Source: Myxocyprinus asiaticus (lineage: Eukaryota; Chordata; Actinopteri; Cypriniformes; Catostomidae). From it: a stretch of DNA of 64,000 bases. Positions 22,881-33,840 of this stretch are shown in pieces. Under the pieces are notes generated by a model, which was not told where the DNA came from, did not search any database, and worked only from the letters and a program-made list of their open reading frames with translations. The stretch covers positions 16,685,095 to 16,749,094 of the forward strand of contig NC_059374.1 of NCBI RefSeq assembly GCF_019703515.2, in the 5' to 3' direction. Every line of letters starts with the position of its first letter. Position 1 is the stretch's first letter. The position numbers and the translations under genes are program-made.

Positions 22881-23585
22881 TAATTTTCATAAGGAGTATT
22901 ATGTTAACACTGAAAATGCAACAAAAAGAAGTCTACTATGAGGACCTGGATGATGCACTTCTTCCACAATCAAAACGAAGTGTGGAATGTTGGACACTTC
23001 ATGCACTCAGCACTCACGGCTTGCCGTATGTAGCTGATGGGGTGGAGTTACCTGGCTGCGTTGCTGGTCTGACAAAAGAATGGAGATTGTAGGAACTAGC
23101 AAAACTTCAGTGAAGACAGCACCTTATAAATGTGAGTTGAATGCTTTATCATCACCCCATACTGTGTAAATACAATATGTACATTATTTGAGATATAAGT
23201 GTTGAGCTTAGGTTGGCTGACACGCTTAAAGCTAGCGGCAACACATTGCATGCGTTTGAAACGGCACTTCCGTCAGCTGTTAAACGGCGAATGCTTCCGT
23301 GTAGAAAAAACTAAAAAATATTAAGTGTTCAGTTTGGGACTATACTGCACTTGAAACATTGCAGGTATATTGCAAAGGCATAGTGTACAGTGCCTGTATT
23401 GGGACACAGCTAAAAACAAATACAGAAGTGACCAAAAGAACGCTTGATCTTTCATGTGCTTTTGATAAGTCAAGATGGCGTAGTTTATTTGCATGTGGAG
23501 TCTACATTGTTTTAGAACCCGATTCACTAAAGGAATTTGATCATCATTTGATAAATGCCTGCTGCAATGATCACTAGAAAAGGCA
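22881..23585. other. Left flank of L1 insertion; short unrecognised ORFs
   Basis: Two small plus-strand frames (22901-23092 and 23359-23577) have no recognised domain, splice-supported extension or partner on the far side of the L1. I do not call them genes. Confidence 0.35.
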
Positions 23586-23602
23586 CACAAACATCTCTTT
23601 TT
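23586..23602. repeat. Target-site duplication of L1, left copy
   Basis: CACAAACATCTCTTTTT, identical to 29188-29204; it runs into the poly(T) that is the minus-strand L1 poly(A) tail. Confidence 0.85.
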
Positions 23603-23778
23603 TTTTTTTGTGATTAACATTTTTATTAATTTTCAAAACAAAGAAAAACAAAACATATATACAATGATTCAACATTAACTCCCACTACTTCCCCTCCCCA
23701 ATCAAGAACCCCACCCAACCCAAAACAAACATCCCATTGGTCTTACATAAGTACACACATTTACAGAGAATAAAATAA

Positions 23779-23782
<4 letters not shown>

Positions 23783-23829
<47 letters not shown>

Positions 23830-23872
23830 CATACACATACATACATAAACATTTATACACACATACATACAT

Positions 23873-23909
<37 letters not shown>
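23783..23909. repeat. (TA)n / (CA)n microsatellites in L1 3' UTR
   Basis: TA run at 23783-23825, then ACATACA-type repeats, a CA run near 23873-23887 and a second TA run to 23909. Low-complexity tyrosine-rich frames here are artefacts. Confidence 0.9.
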
Positions 23910-23956
23910 CACATACACATATACCTATAATAAACATACAACTCTAAACTATACCT

Positions 23957-26900
23957 CTATCTCCACAGACCCACTCTCGATGCAGTTTTTATGTTTTTTA
24001 AAATCCTAGCCCATTCTCTCTCCTCCAATTCCAGGTTTAAATCTTTCTCACATAATCTCTTGAGAGTGGTTGAGACTCCGTCCCCCAGACTCTGAATTAA
24101 TAAGGAGTAATACACTGATGCCTTATGGCCCTTTCCAAAAGCAGAAATCACCTCTCCTAGAACATCTGCTGCTTTAGGGGGGTGTATGCTATTCCCAAAA
24201 ATAGTACAGAGCAAATGGCGTAACTGAAGATGCCTAAAAAACTGAGATCTGGGGATCCCAAAATACTGAACCAGATATTCAAAGGATCTCATCACACCGC
24301 TCTCGTAAAGATCACCAAGTGAATTAACCAACAAAAGGGGGACTTATTAATGCATAGTTTGGGGTTTAGCCATAGGCTCGAGGCAACATTAGATAAATAT
24401 CTGAATTAAACAGTCTGGACACTTTTGTCCATACTGAGTGTAAATGTGAAATAATGGGGTGTGATTTAACTTCTCTATTTAGTTTGATGGAAAGGCTGTG
24501 CAATGGCAAAATAGGGGCAAGAAGTTCTTGTTCAATGCAGAACCAGGGAGGGGCTCTTTCAGGTGGAAGCGACCAATGAGCCAAATGTCTGAGATCAAAT
24601 GCATAATAATAAAACAAAATCTTGGGTAGGCCTAGCCCACCTTTGTCAGTCGGACTATGTAATTTATTGAAATGTTGTCTGGGGTGCTTACCACTCCAAA
24701 TGAAAGACTTCGCTATGCTATCAAATTGCTTGAAATAAGAGAGGGGGACATCTCCCGGGAGAGGCTGTAGCAAGTAGTTACATTTTGGAATACAGTTCAT
24801 TTTAATAACATTAACCGTCCCAATCATTGATAAATGAAATGAAGCCCACCTGTCTACTCGAAAACCATTTTATTAAAGGGTCAAAATTAACTCTGACTAA
24901 ATCAGACAAATTTGTTGGGAATAAAATGCCCAAATACTTAATGCCCTGTTTGGGCCACTGGAAGGCTCCTGGCTGGAAGGCCGTTACTGGACAGTACGCT
25001 GTCAAAGCCAAAGCTTCGGATTTAGACAAGTTGACTTTGTATCCTGAGAACTTGGAAAAGGAATTAATAATTCTGTGGAGGCAAGGCATAGATCTAGTGG
25101 TGTCAGAGACAAATAATAAAATATCATCTGCATAAAGCAGAGGCTTATGAGCCACACCTCCCGCAATCACCCCTGCAAAATCATCATCTTTTCTTATCGC
25201 GGCTGCTAATGGTTCCAGGGCAAGACAGAACAATAATGGGGAAAGAGGGCAACCCTGACGGGTGCCCCTATCCAGAGTAAAATAATCTGAAATTAATCCA
25301 TTTGTTTGTACCGCTGCTACAGGGTCTCTATAAAGTAACTTGATCCAACCAATAAACGTACTCCCAAACCCATACATTTCCAAAATATTAAAAAGATAAT
25401 CCCATTCTACCATATCAAACGCCTTTTCGGCATCAAGTGAGATGGCAGCGACCGGAGTCTGATCATTCACCACTGACCACATGATATTGATGAAACGCCT
25501 AATATTATCAGAAGAGCTATGACTCTGAATAAACCCCACCTGATCTATATGTATAAGAGATGTCATAACTTTACTTAATCAGTTAGCCAAAATTTTAGCC
25601 AGAATTTTTACATCTAGCTGGATCAGGGAAATTGGACGGTAACTTTTACACTCGCTTGGATCTTTGTATTTTTTAAGAATCAGACTGATCTGGGCTTGTG
25701 TCATGGTTGGAGGAAGCTTTCCATTCTTTAATGATTCAGTATAAACTTCTAACAAAAGTGGAGCCAGTTCTGTAGCATAAGATCTAAAAAATTCAGCGGC
25801 AAAACCATCTGGCCCCGGAGCCTTGCCTGTAGGTAAGGACTTGATTACCTCATCAAGTTCCTCCAGGGTTATCTCAGAATCAAGAGAGTTTTTTTGCTCA
25901 TTGTCAGTTTAGGGAGTTCTAATGGTTCCACAAAGTTTCTAATATCTTCATCAGTAGACGAAGACATGGAACTATAGAGATCAAGATAGAATTCTTTAAA
26001 AGCATTATTAATATCAATGGCTGAGGTAAATATTTCACCACCAGCAGATTTCACTGAGGGAATGGTAGAAAAACACTCTCTCTGCTTTATATATCTAGCC
26101 AAAAGCATCCCTGCTTTGTCCCCTGACTCAAAGTATGACCGTCTTGCCCTGAACAACCAAAACTCCACTTTCTGCGACAAAATAGTATTATACCTGTATT
26201 TCAATCGGGTCAATTCTCTGAGACCATCAGATGATATATGGCACTTCAGCTCTGCCTTGGCACTTTTAATATTTCCTTCCAACTCCACAAGTTCTCATGC
26301 TTTGGATGTTTTGATAAATGAGGCATACTGTATGATTCGACCCCTAAGAACCGCCTTAAGTGCCTCCCAAGCCACGCCCACAGAGGGTACTGAGGACCAG
26401 TTGGTCTCCATATAAACATTGATTTCAGTCTTTAACATTTGTTGGAAATCAGGATTTTGTAAAAGGGATACATTAAAGCACCAACTATATGATTTCCTTT
26501 TCTCTGTATGTGGCAATATCTCTAAGTTCACCAGGGCATGATCTGAGACTAAGATATTTCCAATTGAGCAATCAACAACAGATGAAATGAGGGACTTAGA
26601 TATAAAAAATAAAAAAAAATCTATTCTAGAGTAAATCTTATGAACTGATGAAAAAAATTTATAATCCCAACCAGATGGGTTCAAAAGTCGCCAGATATCT
26701 ACAAGACCAAGATTTTTACAGATCCTGTGAAGTGTCAATTTTGCTCTAGGGGGTTTACACACTTTTGCTTCACTATGATCAAGGACTGAGTCCATCAAAA
26801 GATTAAAGTCTCCTCCCAATATTATGTCATGAGAGATGCCAGCAGCTTGCAACATCCCTTCAAGATCTATAAAAAAGCCCTGATCATCAACGTTAGGTGC

Positions 26901-27247
26901 GTAAATATTAGCCAAAATCAACCTTTGCACCTGAATTTCTCCTAAAACAACAATGACCTTCCTAATTTATCTTTAGTCTGTTTGAGACATTTGAATTGTA
27001 GATGTTTATTTATCAATATAATAACTCCCCTGCTCTTACTTGAGCCAGCACTAAAGAAAACATGTCCACCCCATATCTTCCCAAATTTTTCAGCTTCCTG
27101 CAGGGAAAGATCCGTTTCTTGAAGAAACACTATATCATATTTCTTGCGCTTAAGAACAGAAATAACCTTCCTTCTTTTTATAGGGTGCCCCAACCCATTC
27201 ACATTCCATGTGGAGAGAGATAACCCATTCACATTAACATTTGACAT
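23957..27247 (-). pseudogene. L1 ORF2 (endonuclease + reverse transcriptase), broken
   Basis: Starts at ATG 27247 with SLSTWNVNGLGHP, the N-terminal strand of the endonuclease; FLQETDLS, GGDFNLL and SDHALVNL are further endonuclease motifs, down to about 26490. The RT follows: ISLDAEKAFDMVEW (motif A), GTRQGCPLSPLLF (motif B), LLYADDILLF (motif C, near 25117-25137) with both Asp present. The C-terminal part ends at 23957 with a Leu/Arg-rich segment. Lesions on the coding strand: frameshifts near 26950, 25905, 24830 and 24340, and in-frame TGA codons near 26290 and 25580, both placed where an Arg codon CGA is expected. The protein nicks target DNA and primes cDNA synthesis in active relatives. 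Confidence 0.85.
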
Positions 27248-27539
27248 ATTGATATAATAAAAAATAAAAAAAATGAGTGTGTCAAAAACAAGATTACACA
27301 GACCACATTCCCCATTAGTGAAACAATCAAACCCCGAACTTCCCCCTGAACAAAACAAACAGAAAAAAGAAATACGTGCACATTAATCCCACGCACGAAA
27401 GCGCCAACCTCCGTCAATCCCTCTAAACTCAAAGAGTCCATGTATGCCTACGAGAACACCCGTGACAACTTTGCCATCGGATTATTCAAGTCCGGTGCTT
27501 CTGCACAAATTTTGTGAGGCACAATTACATAACAGAAAT

Positions 27540-28110
27540 ACTTTGTAAAACAGACCCCAGCCAACAGGCAGAATAACAGAAAAAAACATGTAGATTCATT
27601 CACAAAACTGTCTCGAAGGTGTGTTCCTCCACAAAATAAACTCCAGCTGATATAAAGCCGTTCAGTTTCCTCGGACAGACAAACAAATGATCAGTGAGCC
27701 AGCTGTTATGTTTGTTATGAGTGCTGCAGATGAAGTAATCATTCTACTAGGAGGCATAAGCACAAAGAACAAACATATTTAACCACAACTGTCCCAAAGT
27801 AGTGTAATTCCACAAAACAAGCTCCAGCGCGAAAAACAAAACCGGCATCCCGGTTCCTCGGATGATCAAGAGCCAAACTAAATCGGAGGCCATGCAAAAA
27901 AAAAAAAAAAAAAACAACAAAAAAAACACCACAACTTACTCAGCCTGTCAACTTTATAAAAGACGTCCTTTATGTAAGCATTTAGATACTGTATTTTGTG
28001 GTCATCCAAAGTGTCCATTCTCTATCTGGCCGGGAAAAAAAAATCTTCAGTCAATGAAAAATTTTCTTGGAGTCATGCCATAAAACAAACTCCAGCCGCT
28101 AGGCAGAGTC
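27540..28110 (-). repeat. Imperfect repeats in L1 inter-ORF region
   Basis: The block ACAAA(A)TAAACTCCAGC recurs near 27547, 27632, 27810 and 28078, two of the copies followed by a TTTCCTCGGA or GTTCCTCGGA block. Spacing is irregular (85-270 bp). The region separates ORF1 from ORF2 and has no coding content I recognise. Confidence 0.5.
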
Positions 28111-28206
28111 AATGCAAAAAACAAACAAACATGGCACCCAGCTTCCTCAGATAATAGAGTCCCTCAACCATGAGTCAGTCCACTAATATAAGAAACATCA
28201 AATGGC

Positions 28207-29049
28207 TTACTCCAATGTATTTATAAAGGAAAGTGCCTGTTTTGGACAAGTAAATACTTTGCGACCATTCTTCGTTTCTATTCTCAGTTTGGCCGGGAAC
28301 ATCACTGCAAAGGCGATCTTCTGTTGGTGTAAGAGTTTCTTACATTCCTTGAACCGATCGCGTTTCTCTCTTGTGGAATTCGCAAAGTCTGGGAACAAGA
28401 AAATATTATGGTTCTTCCAAGAAAGCTTCCCTTTACTCCTCGCCTGGTGCAACACGAGATCTTTATCGGATGATTTCAGAAATCTGGCCAGAATCGATCG
28501 GGGACTGTCTCCCTCAGCAGATCTGCGAGCAGGGACTCTGTGAGCTTGCTCGATTTCCAGCTTGTGGCCTGTTATGTCGAGCAGACTCGGGAAAAACTCG
28601 TCCAGGAATTTCACCATATCTCTGCCCTCTTCATGCTCAGGAATTCCAACAATTCGTATGTTATTCCTTCGGCTCATATTTTCGAAATATTGCAGTTTTT
28701 CAGAAATTAATTCCAAATCTGTTTTGGATGTGGGCAGATTAGCGGATAATTCCCTTTCCGATGACTCAAGATAATCGATTCGTCTTTCAACTTCTGTCAC
28801 TCTTGTAAACAACTCAGAGAATTTTGTTTCCATCGCCGTAATCGATCAACGTATTACAGCGAGATCCTCCAAGTCAGCAAGAACCTTCGTCAACATCACC
28901 GACATGTTGGACAACTGACTCTGAATATCTTCTCCCGACGTGCCTTCCAAATCGAGTCCCCGGCTCGCAGTCCTGTCAGAGGCCTCAGCTTGAACACGTA
29001 AGTGTCTTTTAATGTCTCCAGAGTCTGAGAATTTTGACTTCTTTGCCAT
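28207..29049 (-). pseudogene. L1 ORF1 (nucleic-acid chaperone), one stop
   Basis: Starts at ATG 29049 (MAKKSKFSDSGD) in a good context (AAATATGGC). After about 67 codons a TGA interrupts the frame near 28846, where CGA would fit, and the frame then continues unchanged from SITAMETKFSELFTRV to the stop at 28207. The second part shows a heptad-type coiled coil (VERRIDYLESSERELS), then MSRRNNIRIVGIPE, the conserved start of the L1 ORF1p RNA-recognition-like domain, and a C-terminal domain with FPDFANSTREKRDRF. ORF1p binds L1 RNA as trimers in known families. Confidence 0.85.
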
Positions 29050-29187
29050 ATTTACCTCAAAGAGCAAGTATGTAACTGGGTGTATCGAATCTCACCAGAT
29101 CACAACATGAAAATAATTAAAAAACTATCAAAGTTCGCAGAGCTCGTGTCTCACACGACTGTCTCGCATGCATCACGTGAACCCCCC

Positions 29188-29204
29188 CACAAACATCTCT
29201 TTTT
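29188..29204. repeat. Target-site duplication of L1, right copy
   Basis: Identical 17 bases to 23586-23602, directly after the 5' end of the minus-strand L1. Confidence 0.85.
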
Positions 29205-29412
29205 AATAAAATTCTGTACTGCCTGCTTTTCGTGGGCGGCGATGCAACTTTAATTGCAGCAGACAAAGAACACTGAGTTTTTTTTTAATAAAAAAGGCAT
29301 CTATAATAGCCAAATTTATACAGAAAGGAGGTTTGTGTGCTGAAAATTATGACAGTGTCTTCTACACATTGCATAGCACTATAGGAGTACAGATAGCATC
29401 TGGTTAGTGAAC
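29205..29412. other. Right flank of L1 insertion
   Basis: Continuation of the pre-insertion sequence; no gene seen. Confidence 0.4.
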
Positions 29413-29603
29413 AAGACTATGACGAGGAGGAGGGCGTTGCCGGGCCGTGATGGTGCATGCTGGCACTGAATCAGCTGATCAGTGGGAGAGCGAGATAAAG
29501 GGCAGCCAGACACTCTTTATCTCACACTCCCACTGATCAGCTGATTCAGCGCCGGTCGTGCTCCATCACGGCCCGGCCACGCCCTCCTCCTCATCACAAA
29601 GAC
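29413..29603. mobile_element. Palindromic LTR-derived insertion with 5-bp TSD
   Basis: Two inverted copies of the 5' part of one LTR family (GACGAGGAGGAGGGCG...) form an 83-85-bp-arm palindrome: 29418-29500 and 29514-29598, spacer 13 bp. The outer ends are TATGACGAGG and, inverted, TGTGATGAGG. Directly outside both is AAGAC (29413-29417 and 29599-29603), a 5-bp duplication. The family also occurs at 31735-32350 and, as a solo LTR with a 5-bp TSD, at 58278-58508. Confidence 0.75.
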
Positions 29604-30654
29604 ACATGATTTTATGCTGAAATACTGCATCCAAAAGTCGTGCAACTTTTCACCCCAAAACATTTCAATTTTGCACAGAACATTTTATGCTGATACTATA
29701 CTGCTTAACACTAAATCAATATATTCACTAAAGGGAAATATTAATATTAAGACTAATATTAAGATTGAGAAGTTAACAAAACAGAGACTGTTCACACACA
29801 CCAAACACATATTTGCATTTATCTGCACTGTTTTTCAGTTGTTTTTCTAGTGTAAACATGCACAACAGATGTCTATTTGCAGTATGTCTCACTGGTTTTA
29901 CAGCATCTTACACACGAGTGGCAAGTTTTTTAGACGCTGTGACAAGTTAAAAGAACTTAAATGTTTTAAAATGTGTCTTGAGATGCTGCGTCTAGCTTTT
30001 TTCTTTTCTTTGTGCAAGAATGCAATAAGTCTGAATAAGCCTGTATAAATCTGATATTTAATTTGTACAAAGTGTGTTTCATTTATTACTACATCAGACT
30101 GTCTTTTTAGGATGTATATCTTATATCTGCAGTGTACAAAGGAGGGGTCTTATTTTGATGGGAGTGTTGTGAGACATACCGATGCTGTCTCTTACAGAGG
30201 CATCAAACTGACTTGTTTCTCTTACTCATCACAGCAGGTGGCCATCAGCGCTTACTTACATGGAGAAAAATCTGCTCAGTGCACACTTGACTTCCACTGT
30301 CAGAAGTGGGCCACTCTGGAGTAAAATTCTATCATCTTACCATCACTCATAGACACTATGACAGAGAAAGAAAGTGTTGTTATTTAACACATGTATTTTG
30401 GTGAGAGGCAGGCTCATGTTGCCAGCATCTATTTATAAATGCTGTCGATAGGCTGTGTGTATCTGCATCATTCGAATTTTGGGGGCTAGATAAAATGACC
30501 TTTCAATTCACTTCTAATGCATATCTCTGGTCTTAAGTGACCTGGGACCTCATTCCACCCCGTGTCTCATCCATTTTTTAGAGTTATGCCCACACCCCTT
30601 TAGTATTCCTCAACATTTATCTTCTGAATAGTGTAACAAAAATTTAGAATATAT
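29604..30654. other. Unassigned DNA
   Basis: About 1 kb with no supported gene. A short frame at 30112-30324 has no recognised domain. Confidence 0.45.
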
Positions 30655-30910
30655 ATATGTGTGTTTTTATACATAAGCAAAAATGTTATGAGTGAGCATC
30701 ATTATGCATCATATTCAAAACTTCCAAAAACTGTCAAGACTCTAAACCTGTGATCTCTTTTAATGTGCCGATAAGCTAGCCCATATTTTCTATTTTTCAA
30801 ATGTGAATTAATTCATTTATATGTTTTCCAAATATCATGTTATATTATATTCTCCTGGCAATAAAAACTAAAGAAAATGTGAACAAAATTATTCTTTATG
30901 GGAGCAGAAT
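30655..30910 (+). repeat. Dispersed repeat, inverted partner at 39655-39900
   Basis: Shares CTTCCAAAAACTG, GACTCTAAACCTGTG, TCTTTTAATGTGC and AATTAATT-ATTTATATG in the same order with the reverse complement of 39655-39900. Neither copy has coding capacity. Confidence 0.7.
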
Positions 30911-31387
30911 TCTTATTAAATTAAATATTTGAAAATATTTGAAAAAGAATTGCAATTTTCCATTACATGAATTAGGCTGGAAGTGTTTTGACCACATTAT
31001 TTGTATATTTGTCTCAATACATGCGTTGGAATTTTAAGCTACATGTAATAACCAGAAACGCTATGCAGTTCATTAACTGTAGGTTATGTGCTTTGTTATT
31101 CATTATCTGTCATATAATTTTATTAGTAGTTCATATTTGCTACTAACCGATGTTGCCCCAATTTTTTGGAGTGACTATTTACACATAGATATAACCCCAG
31201 CAGTCTATTGGCAACATAGAAATCTACCACAAACTGCTCTGAGGGTGTTGCTCCAATGGCGTGGAGCATAACGCGGGTGTGTCTGTGTCTATGCGATCAG
31301 GGTTCGGTTCTGCATTTGGTGTATTTTTGCCATTCTGTTTCTTGTCTATATACAGAATGTGGGAAATAGCACATCATTACTTGCAGC
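30911..31387. other. No feature seen
   Basis: AT-rich DNA without a recognised element. Confidence 0.4.
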
Positions 31388-31515
31388 TAGGGCTGTTCGA
31401 TTCCAAAAATTTGGGAATTTATTCTGATTCCTGGTTTTGGAATCGATTCCAAGAGTCGATTCCAGACTCATATTTTCGATTCTTTTTCGATTCTGAAAAA
31501 AACGGGAGGTAAAGT
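31388..31515. repeat. GATTCC/GGAATC-rich hAT-type repeat end
   Basis: Starts GGGCTGTTCGATTCC and alternates ATTCC, GGAATCGATTCC and TCGATTC blocks. This resembles the end of a common fish hAT-type non-autonomous repeat. No partner end is clear. Confidence 0.45.
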
Positions 31516-31734
31516 TAAATCTCATAATAAACAGCTCACTACTAAACATTCTTTGCACTATTTATAATAGCATGAATTACATTTACTATTAATAGGTCCA
31601 CTCTAAAATTAAATCAGGGCCTATATGCACATACCAAAGTGCGATGCTTCAATCCCATGAGATAAATTTGAGGGATGTTTGAGTAGATGTGCCTGTATTT
31701 CGAAGAAATACCCCAAATAATCTTAAAAGCACCA

Positions 31735-32350
31735 TGTGACGAGGAGGAGGGCGTGGCCGGGCCGTAAGGATGGACACCTGGTGCTGAATCATCCCAATCA
31801 GCTGGGAGAGGGATAAAGAGGAGCCGGAGATGCCAGTTCGGGAGAGAGAGAAAGATGCACACGGAGTTGTGTGTATCAGTGTTTGTGTTGTGTCTGATCA
31901 AAAGACTTTGTGATTGTTCATCTGGTTCTCGATTAAACAATAACCTTTTTGTTACACAGGTGCAGAAACCTGGGACTTTGGAGGAGGACCACGCTGTCCT
32001 GGAGACCTCGCTGCTGCCTCAAGAATGCGACACTGTGGATACACGATATGGTGGTACTTGAGTGTTTCATAAGTGGGCTACTGATGTGGTCCGCCTGGGG
32101 GGCAGAGGAGCCTGCTGCCATCTGGCAGGAGAAGGAGGAGCCCGCTGCCGACTGGCAGGATATATGATGAGGAGGAGGGCATGGCCGGTCTGTAATGATG
32201 GACGCCTGGCGCTGAATCATCCCAATCAGCCGCGAGAGGGATAAAGAGGAGCCGGAGACACCAGTTCGGGAGAGAGAGAGAGAAGCACGTGGAGTTGTGT
32301 GTGCACGTCAGTGTTTGTGTTGTGTCTGATTCAAGTCTTCATGATTGTTC
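31735..32350 (+). mobile_element. Miniature LTR element (TRIM-like), right LTR truncated
   Basis: Left LTR 31735-31956 (TGTGACGAGG...TTGTTACA, 222 bp), a 206-bp internal part, then a second LTR in direct orientation from 32163 (TATGATGAGG...) that loses similarity near 32350. The internal part starts with GGTGCAGAAACCTGGGAC right after the LTR, resembling a tRNA primer-binding site, and has a purine-rich AGGAGAAGGAGGAG near 32128. No coding capacity. Size and layout fit terminal-repeat retrotransposons in miniature, or a large internal deletion of a longer element. Confidence 0.65.
31957..31976 (+). promoter_or_regulatory. Primer-binding-site-like sequence
   Basis: GGTGCAGAAACCTGGGA begins two bases after the left LTR and resembles the GGTGCCGAAACCCGGGA pattern that pairs with a tRNA 3' end in many LTR elements. 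Confidence 0.5.
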
Positions 32351-33067
32351 GATTGTTTTAGTCTTCTTTTCAAGGTTTTCGGTACTTTTTGGGTACTTAA
32401 CATGCGTGAAAACTCTAGAAAGTCTACACACAAATCAGAGTCGTCGGCCATTAGGGCATGCAGGGGGGGGGGGGGGGGCTCTTTAGCACCACCTAGAAGA
32501 TGGGCTTGTTTGGGGGGCTCTGTAGCACATCCCTTTTTCTACACATACTGATCTCATCAAGCCGGACAACTTTCATGCTGACAGTCATAAGCTCCACCCA
32601 ACAGGAAGTCAGCCATTTTGGATTGTTTGAAAAATGCATTCCTCCTAGGAATTTCATGTTACCGGTACCAAATGTGGGCTACATCATGCCAAGACATTGA
32701 CGATGCTAAATTGTGAACGGATTTTTGATATAACAGTGTTGCCATGGCGACGTGATAAAGTAACGTAAAAAAATGGGGAAAAGGAAGTGTTTGAGGTACT
32801 TGGCATGCTTGAATTTTCATGATACTATGCACACACATCGGAACTGTCGGCTATTAGGCCTGGGCAAAAGTTAACACATGGGTGTGGCTGGGGAGCTCTG
32901 TAGCGCCACCTTTTGACAAAAGTCTTCTATGGTCACCGATCTTGCTACATATATTGTTCTCTTCAAGCTGGACATCTTTCAAAAATAATGTGTATTTCTT
33001 TTTAAATTGCAGGCCCTGAACTTTTGAATACTCATCTTAGGGGATTCATGTGACTGGCACCAAACTT
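32351..33067. repeat. Partial tandem repeat, 403-bp period, with poly-G run
   Basis: GGTACTTAACATGCGTGAA at 32392 recurs as GGTACTTGGCATGCTTGAA at 32795, followed in both by CACACA-ATC-GA-T-GTCGGC-ATTAGG and a GGGG...CTCT-TAGC-CCACC block. A 16-G run lies at 32463-32478. The unit resembles interior segments of large cyprinid DNA transposons; class unknown. Confidence 0.6.
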
Positions 33068-33475
33068 TCTCCCAATTTGGAATGCTCAATTCCCAATGTG
33101 CTTTTTTTAAGTCCTTGTGGTCGTGTAGTGATTTGCCTCAGTCTGGTTGGCGGTGGATGAATCTCAGTTGCCTCTGCATCTGAGACTGTCAACCTGCGCA
33201 TCTTATCATGTGGCTTATTGAATGTGTTGCCACGGAGACATAGCGTGTGTGGAGGCTTCACGTCCAACTCACTATGCGCCCCACTGAGAACGAGAACCAC
33301 ATTATAGCGATAACAAGGAGGTTACCACATGTGACTCTACCCTCCCTAGCAACTGAGCCAATTTGGTTACTTAGGAGACCTGGCTGGAGTCACTCAGCAC
33401 ACCCTGGGATTCAAACTAGTCAGCTCCAGGGGTGGTAGCCAGTGTCTTTACCACTGAGCTACCCAGCCCCCCCCC
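33068..33475 (-). mobile_element. tRNA-derived SINE, copy C
   Basis: Minus-strand copy of the family at 13301. On the plus strand it opens with CTCCCAATTTGGAATGC, passes GTTGGCGGTGGATGAATCTC and GGAGACCTGGCTGGAGTCAC and ends at the inverted tRNA-like head ACTGAGCTACCCAGCC near 33466. The B box is altered (TTTGAATCCC on the minus strand). Confidence 0.8.
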
Positions 33476-33840
33476 GATTCCAGGAATAATAATATCAAGA
33501 CACAGCTGATGTAAAATTGTAAAGAGATATTTGATAACTTAAATACTGTTGCCATTGCAAGTGAAAGCAGTTTTTAAAGTGAAATAAAAAAGCTATAGAA
33601 GTCTAAGTTTATTGTAATTAAAATGTACTGCACAAACTTTTTATTTTTTATATAAATAAAAAAATAATAAAAATATCAAATGAAATGTAAAAATACTAGA
33701 AAATCAAAGCCACATGTCTAACCCAGTTCTGAGTGGCAATTAACTTGAGATGCAGTACCAGAAATGTCCAGTAGAGCCAAGCTCCATTGTTGAATGATTC
33801 ACAAAATACCACTTCTCAGTCCCTCTAGGATTTTGCAGGT
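33476..33840. other. AT-rich DNA, no feature seen
   Basis: No gene or repeat end recognised. Confidence 0.4.

Larger units (their letters stand above)
23603..29187 (-). mobile_element. Full-length L1-type LINE (inactive)
   Basis: About 5.6 kb on the minus strand with poly(A) tail (T-run at 23603-23609), a 3' UTR holding TA microsatellites, ORF2, an inter-ORF region of about 960 bp, ORF1 and a short 5' UTR. A 17-bp target duplication flanks it exactly. The empty site would read CTCTTTTT|AATAAA on the plus strand, matching the TTTT/AA preference of L1 endonucleases. It is therefore a complete single insertion that decayed in place. Frameshifts and CGA-to-TGA type stops in both ORFs show it cannot move. 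Confidence 0.9.

Noticed and set aside
22901..23577. Possible host exons in the left flank of the L1 (two short frames)
   Set aside because: No domain, no consistent splice sites and no continuation beyond the L1.
23702..23941. Tyrosine-rich 79-codon minus-strand frame
   Set aside because: Translation of TA and CA microsatellites in the L1 3' UTR.
30112..30324. 70-codon plus-strand frame
   Set aside because: No recognised motif and no supporting splice or promoter signals.
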